A stretch of DNA of 64,000 bases, from positions 26,148,258-26,212,257 of the forward strand of contig JBBMNZ010000001.1 of assembly GCA_037954325.1 (NCBI GenBank), written 5' to 3'. The translations under genes were made by a program, and so were the position numbers. Below the pieces are notes generated by a model that saw only the letters and a program-made list of their open reading frames with translations, did not search any database and was not told the DNA's origin. Source of the stretch: Fistularia commersonii (taxonomy: Eukaryota > Chordata > Actinopteri > Syngnathiformes > Fistulariidae). Shown here piece after piece: positions 56,268 to 64,000 of the stretch; positions within the stretch are counted from its first letter, which is position 1; the number at the start of each line of letters is the position of its first letter.

Positions 56268-57910
56268 ACTTGACAAATATGTACTTGCCTGGGAGCTTGT
56301 GTTTACCTATTTTCCAAATGAGGGTTTTTCTTTCACGGGTACAGAGGGGGGAGGGGGCACAACGGAGGCGGGGTTTCGCAGATTTGAGATTTGCAGAAAC
56401 GCACCGGTAACCGAACACTGACGCAGAGAATCCAAAAAAAAAAAAAAAAAAATGCGAAGTGCATTCGGTTTTTTTTTTCCTCCTTTCTTTCTTTAAACAA
56501 AAATGATTCATCCGTCGGGATGACAGGTTTGGCAGGTAAACGAATTGTAGCTGCGTTCCAGCTACTTTTTCTTTTCTTTTTTTTTTTTTGGTTGCTCCTT
56601 TTTAAAGGTGACGCATTGCTTCCAGCATGAAAGATGGCACGGTGCTATGACTTACTTGGACTACAAAAAAAAAAAAAAAAAAAAAATCCATTTTAGCAGT
56701 TTTGGAACACGCTATGGGATAATGATGGATATCGGGTGTTTATTTGATTCGATTTCTTTTTTTTTTTTTTTTCTTTAGAATATTCCACTGGATCGCAGCA
56801 GCCAAGGCTGTAGACACAAGATCCTAATGCGAAAAGCGCGTGGCTCGCGGTCTGGCCTGCCTGGCCGCTCGCTGACCAGTCCAGCCATGACCCCTGTTTC
56901 TCACCTTTGCTAACAAGTACATCTGTGTTAGATCTGAGGGACCCCTGCCGAGCCCACCCTCCATCAGTGTGACTTACGGCCCCTTTCATCGCCCTTTAAA
57001 TGCCAACGAATAAATACCGGTTGAAGTCTTACTTTTTTCCTCGGCCGGGTGCGGGGGGGGGCATTTTATTATTATCATTAGTATTATTATTCACTGAAGG
57101 AGCGACCGACACGGTTGAGGTCTGGCGAAAAAGCTGGTTTAAGTTCAGGTGAACTTTTGACCTTTCGCTTGAAGAGCAACCGTCCTTCTGGAGCCGTCGT
57201 GTGATTGTCCATAGCTCTTCAAGAAACTTTGATTTTTACGCCCTCGAGCCAGACTTTTGCATCTTTAGTTGCATATTCAAGAGTCGGAACCACAAAAATG
57301 TCTGATTCAAGACAGATAATCGGGTAGTCATCGTACCTTCCTACCTTTTTTGGATGATACTACAACGGTGACGGAACAACTTTATAATTATTTTGATTGA
57401 AAATCGGGAAATATAGCTGCTTTCAGACAGAACGGATAAAAAAAAGCAGATCTGAGGACTGCCAAGCAAGAACTTTGTTCCAGGAAGTAACTTTTTAGCT
57501 TAGCATTCCCACAGGCAGTAAGGGATCAAGGTAGCATAATGCAAACATCTGTGCACAAATGCTCCATGCTCAAAAACGAACCACCGCAGAGAAGATGAAG
57601 ACAACAAGATCAACATGGAAAGTGAAGTGGCCAGGATGTTCATTTTCTGATAATAGCCGTGGACTATCAGATGGTTGAACTGCTTTTCTCTGTCGGCTAT
57701 CTCGGTCCTTTTTTTGGCCAAAATGCTTCGTTTTCCTCTCCGGCGTAGCAGGCCAGAAGAGCTCTTCGTTGCTCTATTTCTTGCTGATTCTGTCCATTTC
57801 GTTGTGAGAAAAAAAGACGACTTGGCTTATGAGGTCCACTAAGCACCTACAGAATCGTAGAAAGACACAGCCCCGGAGCAGGAGCTAAAATGTTGACGTG
57901 CGGTGAAGTT
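55085..57910. other. Non-coding stretch
   Basis: No slc25a21 exon seen. T19 near 55231, GGC repeat at 55265-55281, (TG)n 56224-56262, A19 near 56433-56451, A22 near 56665-56686. CpG-rich around 55780-56080. Confidence 0.5.
56080..56158. promoter_or_regulatory. Candidate conserved non-coding element
   Basis: After a CpG-rich block: GGCATGGCTCCCATTAGGCC, CCCACTTTAATGTCCACTGC, TCCAAATTGATCGACAACTG and GAGTAAATTTACC. Repeat-free; inferred only from composition and homeodomain-like cores. Confidence 0.2.
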
Positions 57911-57917
57911 CATGGCT

Positions 57918-58294
57918 GGTGAGGCAGGAGAACTGTGTGCCTCACTTAGCGGCTCTTCGCAGCCGTTTTATGATCGCTTAGCATAAGAAGTAACACACAT
58001 GCCGTTGTTGACAAAAAAATCACTGTACATTGGAAATGTAGTTCTTATAGCAAACGTGTTTAAGCATTTTAATAGAGACAGCATTACGGTGTTAGTGCAG
58101 AGCATGCCAGCAGTCAGCTGTCACTGCGTGATCTACGTTGAGGCTCTAGAGTAGGCAGCCTCACTGCACGTCTCCTCTCAGTATATGAACACTAAATGTG
58201 AAAATCCAGAGATCAAATCACTGATGAACCTTTTAATTCTTTCATTTCTTTTTTCCAAAATTGGCAAGTGAGGCACAGCCTCTCCTGCCTCCCC
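57918..58294. mobile_element. Unclassified MITE with ~30-bp inverted ends
   Basis: The left end, GGTGAGGCAGGAGAACTGTG, TGCCTCACTT, is the near-inverse of the right end AAGTGAGGCACAGCCTCTCC, TGCCTCCCC. The 377-bp interior has no convincing open frame. I cannot see a clean target duplication, so the superfamily is left open. Confidence 0.65.
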
Positions 58295-58299
58295 TGACT

Positions 58300-60080
58300 G
58301 CATGTCACTGGTTTTTGCAGTCACTCAGGACCTAATTCCTAGTTCCTATTCTGTTGGAATGTACATAGAAGTTCCTGAAAAGGTTCTAGGAATCTATGAA
58401 AAGCAGCTTTTATGAGAAAAATATACTTCCTTAAACGTGTGTGATGAACGACATCACAGGATCTCTGCAGTGTTTTGATTTCCATCCATGGCAATAATTG
58501 GATCCTCCCTGAATTCACACTCTTTCCACCTACAACCTGAATGGTGGTTAGCATTTCCTTATTGGGCTGCGTGCAGGATTACATTTCGGACGTGCGCGAG
58601 CTCTCAAAACAGTATCACAAAAGTGGTCCCGCAATGCTCACAACCAGTTATTGCAGGATAACGTAGTTTGTCATCATTGACAGCGGATTAGTTGGATAGT
58701 TCGTGCCGTAACCCGCCCAACGTGTAAACGTAGCATAGCTGGCGCGAGGGGTTTGCCTCTGATTCGGATGCAAGGAAATTTGGGGTGAAGATAAAGGGCG
58801 GGGCACGGGGAGCGAGCAAGAGAGCGAGGGGGGAGTCGTCCATCACGTTCGTATAGAAAGAGAGAGAGAAAGACAGTGGGACCAGAGTTACAGCTTTTCA
58901 TTAACCTGGAAACCACCTAGTTACATGGTTCATGGGCTGGTCTCAGCTCACTTGGAGGTAACAAAGGGTGTCGGGCGGCACTTTCTGCAGGGGGCCTTTG
59001 GCTCGGGGGCCCCCCCATCTGACTCTGATCAGGTTCGCCCCTCTCATTAGAGAGTAGCACCGAGCCCGCATTCCCCCCTTCATGTCGAGATCCTGTTACA
59101 CTGAGCCCCACCCTTGTGCAGATGCGTGTGCAAACACACACACACACACGTCTGGGAGCGACTTCCCGTCATCAGCTTCACTTCCGCCCGAAGTGAAGTA
59201 CTTCGCGATCGCCCCGTTCTTCGCCCCGTCTGTCGCCGCGACCCCAGATTTCCGTCTCGTCATCCACCGCCGTCTCTTTCTGGTCTTTTTCCAACCGTCC
59301 GCCTGGCTCCGCCCCCTCCTCAATCTTCAGCTTCCAACGTCGGTTCTTGCTTTTTAATTAACCGGCGGCTTTAGCCGTGAACCTTGTGATATAACGTCAC
59401 ATTACATGTCTGTTTTTTGCTCCGATCGCTATCTCTGACCATCTTTGTATTTTATTCAGCCATTATGTAATATTTGGTTTGGAACTACATCGCCCAGATG
59501 TTCTCCCGGGACTCAAGAGTTCTCTGAATCCCGTTGGCGACGCGACACGACACAGCCGCCCGCCCCCCCTCTTCCCGAGCCACCGTGCCCGCCGGGAGCT
59601 CGTTTCAAGCCTGATTAGAAAAACCTGGCCGCGGCCCCGGCTTGCGGCTGTATCCATGGCGACGCTGACTCCATTTGGTCACAGCATGCATGAAAGCGTG
59701 TCCCGCTCGGGGTGCAGCGCGGCGATCCTCGATGAGGGTTTTGACGGGTGACGTCCTGCGTATTTTGGGTGGGTGGGTGCATGTGACAGCGCCCAGGATG
59801 CCCCCCCGCGACTGTTTGGTGAACCCCGATGACACAACCCTCGCACAAAGCGGGATCCCATCTTGTAAAGGGGCCGGCGAGTCAGCGCTCGTCCCCCCTT
59901 TTCCCACCCGCACCCCCTCTTCCGATGCCGTGGGACCGCAGGGCGGGACTTTATTCACAATTAAAACTAGAACACGTGCAGCCTCCGTGGGGGGGGAGAC
60001 CCTGCGGACGCCCGCCAGCAAACCGAGGCCCGATAGGCTGAGCCGGACCGTCCCGAAGGTTGGAACCGGGTACTTGCAGG
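58300..60080. other. Non-coding stretch
   Basis: No exon recognised. GA repeat near 58857-58873 and CA at 59136-59152. The region 59150-60060 is CpG-rich with several open frames on both strands that overlap and look compositional. Confidence 0.45.
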
Positions 60081-60084
60081 ATTA

Positions 60085-60296
60085 AATACATTACATTACA
60101 TTACATTGTATTTGGTAGACGCTTTTATCCAAAGCGACTTACAATAGAGGACATAGGGACTGCAAATACACTTGCAAATACAGGATGCACAGGGAATATA
60201 CAGAACAGTAAGCTTGGGTTACTGAGTTTGTCTTTGTCCAAAAAAAAAAAAAATACACAAACGTACACACACACACACTGCATAGCCTAACTACAC
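60085..60296 (+). repeat. Teleost SINE-like repeat (GCAGACGCTTTTATCC core), copy 3
   Basis: (ATTAC)n, TTTGGTAGACGCTTTTATCC, AAAGCGACTTACAATAGAGG, ACATAGGGACTGCAAATACA, CAGTAAGCTTGGGTTACTGA, an A tract, (AC)n and CTGCATAGCCTAACTAC. Confidence 0.85.
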
Positions 60297-60443
60297 TCTA
60301 CTAAATACACCCACTCTACTCCCCTCCTTTTCACAACAAGCAAAATACATGAAGACGTGTGTGTGTGTGTGTGTTCTGGTGGGTGAAAATGGTTGCGCCG
60401 CGTCCCACCGAGAAAAGCGTCCCAACCGAATCTGTTCCTTTAA

Positions 60444-60728
60444 AAGAGGGGTCCCCAAATTTTTTCCTGCGAGGGCCAAATGATTTTCCCCTTCTCTGAC
60501 GGGGGGGCCGGGCCAGTTTGTAACATAAATTGTGACGATCGCAGAGGTGTCTAAATGTAAACATTGTTTTCCAGAAAGCCACACATAACCAAAAATTTTA
60601 TACCCTTTCTGGGATCTTGACAGGAAAAAAAAAAATCAGAAAAAAAATAATAACATTATAAGCAAAATAAATAACACTATTTATGAAATGGTGAACACAT
60701 TAACATGCACTCACTAAAGCCTGTCCTC
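60444..60728 (+). mobile_element. hAT-type element fragment, left end
   Basis: GAGGGGTCCCCAAATTTTTT, CCTGCGAGGGCCAAATGATT, then GGGGGGCCGGGCCAGTTTGT, TTGTTTTCCAGAAAGCCACA and AACATGCACTCACTAAAG. This order matches a common teleost hAT left end. No right terminus was found. Confidence 0.6.
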
Positions 60729-60824
60729 TCTCATCGTCCATTTGACCGCTCACTGTATATCATGTAAATATTTTTTTTGTTAAATTTGTGTTGCTGTTCT
60801 GTCCAACAATGTATTTCTTTGTCC

Positions 60825-60955
60825 CTTTTATTGCCATTTTTGACATCATGGCCGGGGGACCACAGATGAAAAATAGCCTCTTTGGCTAATTCTGGCTTTT
60901 TTACTCATGTTTCATTCATGCACTGTCCCCTTTTGAAATAAACTCATTTAAATAG
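60825..60955 (+). repeat. LINE-type 3' end, sense member of an inverted pair
   Basis: TTATTGCCATTTTTGACATC, GACCACAGATGAAAAATAGC, CTCTTTGGCTAATTCTGGCT, CATGTTTCATTCATGCACTG and TTGAAATAAACTCATTT. Reverse complement of 52852-52985. Confidence 0.72.
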
Positions 60956-60959
60956 ATAA

Positions 60960-62668
60960 TAACCGAATAACCCTTTTCAAGTTTTTCACCAATAAAAAGA
61001 CCAAGGAACATTAACTTTCTTGTCGACACAACTGTTTGCAGCTCTCTCATATTAAATTCACTGTAAAAGCCAGAAAGCGAGCAAGCTATGAAACCAAACT
61101 GATACAAACGCCTACCAAGTTAAATAACCTGCATTCTGAATCTATTTTTTGGTGCTGTGTGTTTCCCTCGATGCTGCTGCTGTCGTCATTCGGTGCAATT
61201 TTTTGTACTTTTACACCGTGGGGTCTTAGAAAAATGCTATTTCAATGCCCTGTATGTGCGAACAAATGACAAAAAAAAAATTGAAACCGAGGCCGCTTCA
61301 CTTTTTTCGTGTTTTTCTAAAGAGTCCAGAGAGGCTGTGACGTGCAGGTGTTTTATTTTGAGAATCACTCAGATGCTGTGGCTTTTCTGCTCATTTTTTT
61401 TATTTTTTTATTTTTTGTCTGAATTCCTGCCCCCTCTTGATCCGCTCTGTGCAAATCGATGTGACTTCCATCATATATCTTTAATTACCCAGAGCGGCTG
61501 CGGTCGGGCCCGGCTGTCGGCCGGGAGGCAAGTTGGGTTTTGGTGCTCGCGGCCAGCGCTTTGCATCGGGAGGCGGGTTCTCGGTGATCCAGTCAGATGT
61601 CTTGGCATTTAACACCTGGGTTTGTGTGTCTTACGGTCTCGGTCATTTAGATCACGCTTCTAGAAGTTTCGCCCTCTCATCCAATAGGCTTCAGAACAAA
61701 ACACACTCCGTGTTTTCTGGTTTCCTGGAAAAAAAAAGCTGTGTTTTCATCAGCAACGGGTCTCAAGTCACTTCCTGTTGATGTTGTTGCGCCGCTGACG
61801 GCACTCGGGGGTCGCGAACGCGTCCCATTTTGAAGGTTGCGTGGAATCCCCTGGATAAATTAGAATTTGTTTTTTAAGAAGATCAAAATACACCGGCATT
61901 TCTTGAGTCATGGGGGGAGAATATGTTTGACGTGAATCTGGAGTTCCTGCAATCTTGTTGGGTTTCGCCCATCCAGTGGATGTTGTGTATTATCTGATTA
62001 CTTCGCTTTTAGCATTTAAACAATTTTTTTTTTTTTTTTTTTTTTTTTAAAGGATGGGAGGGAGGGTTTCCTGTCGGTCTTGGCGGCGCGCGTTACGAAC
62101 CCTCCAACCGCGGATTTCCAACTGCACTGTAAAAAAAAAAAAAAAACAACCCGTTACCCTTTAATGCCGAGACAGATGTTTGCCTCCCAGATGTTAGAGA
62201 TGTAACTAGCAGATGCAAATTGATTACTAGATTAACTAGATTAAAGATTAGATAGAGGTCATCAAACGGCAGATGTGCATATCTGCAGCATGTGTGTGTG
62301 TGTGTGTGTGTGTGTATAGTAGAATACCTGTAATCATTGTCAGCGAAGGAGTTCACATTCCAGCGAAGTAATTACAGAGTGCGGAGCCTCGATGTGCTTT
62401 GATTCCTCGACCCTGACTGCGATGCCAGCAATGTCTTCTCTTTCTCCCCCGAACCCACACATGCACGTCTGCGCACCCCTCCGCCCCGGCCGCAGTCACG
62501 TTTATGCTTCGTTTTGTTTTATTCTTTTGAGCCACTCCTAAACCAAAGCCGCTTCGGGAACTTTTCTGCAGTTCCTCGAACTTTTTCAGGAATTAGGCTT
62601 CTTGCATCCAGGCAGCAGAGCTCAGATCCTAGAGCCATTGTAATTCCTCCTTTTTGCTGTTTCAAATG
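60960..62668. other. Non-coding stretch
   Basis: No exon seen. T24-25 near 62024-62048, TG at 62290-62316. The segment 62160-62280 is unique and rich in ATTA cores (GCAAATTGATTACTAGATTA). Nothing else stands out. Confidence 0.45.
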
Positions 62669-62676
62669 ATGTAGGT

Positions 62677-63235
62677 CAGGGGTCGGCAACCTCCAAGTGG
62701 CTTGGGAAAATAAATTATAAATATTTAATTTAATAAAATTATATTTATTATTTTTCGCCACTCAAAGTAAACGTCACACTCGCGGAAGCCGATATACCCG
62801 CCAGCCGGTAAAGTCCCGATTTGCCGATGCTGTGCGCAGAAGTTCAGGAGCAGAAGTCCCATTGACCAGGTAAAATAAATATTTATGAAGATATTTTCCA
62901 AATATGAATTTTTTATTGTATCCTGACACAGTGATTTTTTTCCCATTTTATTTTTAAAATTCAGGTCAGTGCTACGCTACACGCTCTGAAAGCTCAAAAT
63001 GTTCAAAATGTGTTCATTCCATAAATAGAATTTAATTTTCTCTGTAGCACTTTGTGGATTTCATAAGCAACACACTACACACTCATTTATACAAAGTGTA
63101 AAGGTAATAAAAAGCAATATATACAGTGGTACCTTTATTTTAGACGTCAAAAATTATTTGCGGCTCCCGGTGTTTTCTTTTCCATGGAAACCGGGTCCAA
63201 ATGGCTCTTTGGGTGTTAAAGGTTGCCGACCCCTG
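62677..63235. mobile_element. hAT-type non-autonomous element with perfect 8-bp target duplication
   Basis: The ends CAGGGGTCGGCAACC and GGTTGCCGACCCCTG are perfect 15-bp inverses. ATGTAGGT stands on both sides (62669-62676 and 63236-63243). The 559-bp interior has no transposase. Near the right end is CCAAATGGCTCTTTGGGTG, a phrase usual for this class. Confidence 0.93.
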
Positions 63236-63243
63236 ATGTAGGT

Positions 63244-64000
63244 CAAGGGTGTCAAACTCAAATACACAGCGAGGCAAATTTCAAAACTGGGAAAAAGTCG
63301 CAGGGCAACATTGATATATTTGTGAAAAAAAAAAAATGTTTGTGTAGATTTGGTGGCAAGTTCAGATGTGCGATCAGCTTCTGAGTTTCTGCTCAGGCTC
63401 ACATTTGAAATTGTTTTCTTTTTCTCCGGGCACAAAAGGTTCATCATACACTTTTTCGCAAACTCGCCCTCCTTGAAGGTGCTCATTTTAAAACTAGCCT
63501 TTACAGCAGCCTCACTTTGTGATATGGCTTTTTTGAACATAGTCCGTTGTGAAACCAAACTACTTTTCATGTCTTTCTGGCGCCTTTGAGTCACGAGCAG
63601 GTCCTTGTATTTGTCTTGTTGTTTCGTTTCATAGCGTCGTCTAATTTTTGTTAGAGCCACATTAGCCTCACGTACAAGACAAACAGGTCTGTCTTTTTTA
63701 CATATGTAAACAGATATTCTCCAGAAAGCTCCTGTTTTCTGGACCCTTTCTTTATCGCCGTTTTTCAGAGGGGTACCACGATGCCAGTATTAGCATATGG
63801 TTGCTATGACTACTGTCAACAGAAGAGAGGGCATTAATGGGTCCTGTTGTGATTTTCTTGCCAAAACACCAACAGAGCACCCCAGGATTTGGAGTATCAG
63901 CGCTACATGCGCCGCGGGCTGTAATAAGCATTTGATACGGCTTTGCGGGCCAAATGTAATTACACTGCGGCCAAAATTGGCCCGCGGGCCAGAGTTTGCC
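63244..64000 (-). mobile_element. Internally deleted hAT element, running off the window
   Basis: The left terminus CAAGGGTGTCAAACTCAAAT is one base from the usual CAGGGGTGTCAAACTCA. Inside is an N-terminal transposase remnant on the minus strand. Near the window end come GCGGGCCAAATGTAATTACA and GCGGCCAAAATTGGCCCGCG, sub-terminal phrases of the same class. The opposite terminus lies beyond 64000. Confidence 0.82.
63320..63660 (-). pseudogene. hAT transposase N-terminal remnant (GTF2IRD2/ZBED-like)
   Basis: The open frame from 63660 downward reads ...SLVSQRTMFKKAISQSEAAV, KASFK, then EGEFAKKCMMNLLCPEKKK and NVSLSRNSEADRTSELATKS. This is the characteristic run of the hAT transposase family that was domesticated in mammalian GTF2IRD2-type genes. 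Relative to the family the copy lacks residues between KASF and EGEF. It stops soon after ELATK, with no catalytic domain or dimerisation region. It is a dead fragment inside the element at 63244. Confidence 0.8.

Overview
The window is vertebrate, almost certainly ray-finned fish (teleost), nuclear DNA. It has no bacterial gene organisation. It has many CA/TG microsatellites, long A/T homopolymers, and dispersed repeats of types familiar from teleosts: Tc1-like, hAT and pogo/Tigger-like DNA elements, LINE tails, and tRNA-like SINE repeats whose sequence reads as a variable-length tract with a GCAGACGCTTTTATCCAAAG core or a GGTTAGCAC...B-box head.

Only one protein-coding segment is convincing: a 49-bp internal exon at 54523-54571 (+). 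It encodes LVEICLMHPLDVVKT, the first carrier signature of SLC25A21, the mitochondrial 2-oxodicarboxylate carrier. No preceding or following slc25a21 exon could be found. The simplest reading is that about 54 kb of an upstream intron and about 9 kb of the next intron make up the window. SLC25A21 is the neighbour of PAX9 and NKX2 genes in vertebrates, and its introns are known to hold regulatory elements of that locus. Several non-repetitive, homeodomain/FOX/POU-site-rich stretches are therefore listed as low-confidence candidate conserved non-coding elements.

Layout: 1-3.7 kb unique, CpG-rich intron; 3.7-4.7 kb two SINE-type repeats, one split by an AAT array; 8.07-8.44 kb Tc1-type MITE; 10.85-11.07 kb SINE-like repeat; 15.1, 18.2 and 19.5 kb three sense copies of one retroelement tail; 24.0-24.5 kb three-copy tandem repeat; 25.7-27.0 kb pogo/Tigger-type element interrupted by a 708-bp hAT element; 28.9-30.7 kb LINE fragment with a YADD motif, then an antisense retroelement tail leading into a ~120-bp tandem array; 31-38 kb mostly unique, with candidate regulatory islands; 38.3-39.0 kb pogo-like element with a transposase remnant; 39.5-41.0 kb a striking higher-order minisatellite; 46-53 kb dense transposon mosaic; 54.5 kb the exon; 54.9-64 kb more repeats, ending in two abutting hAT elements that share a target-site copy.

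There is no gene network inside the window: it is intronic and regulatory/repeat landscape around one exon. I found no new protein system. The most unusual structures are the higher-order minisatellite and the nested and abutting transposons. All similarity statements come from recognition by eye; no search was run.
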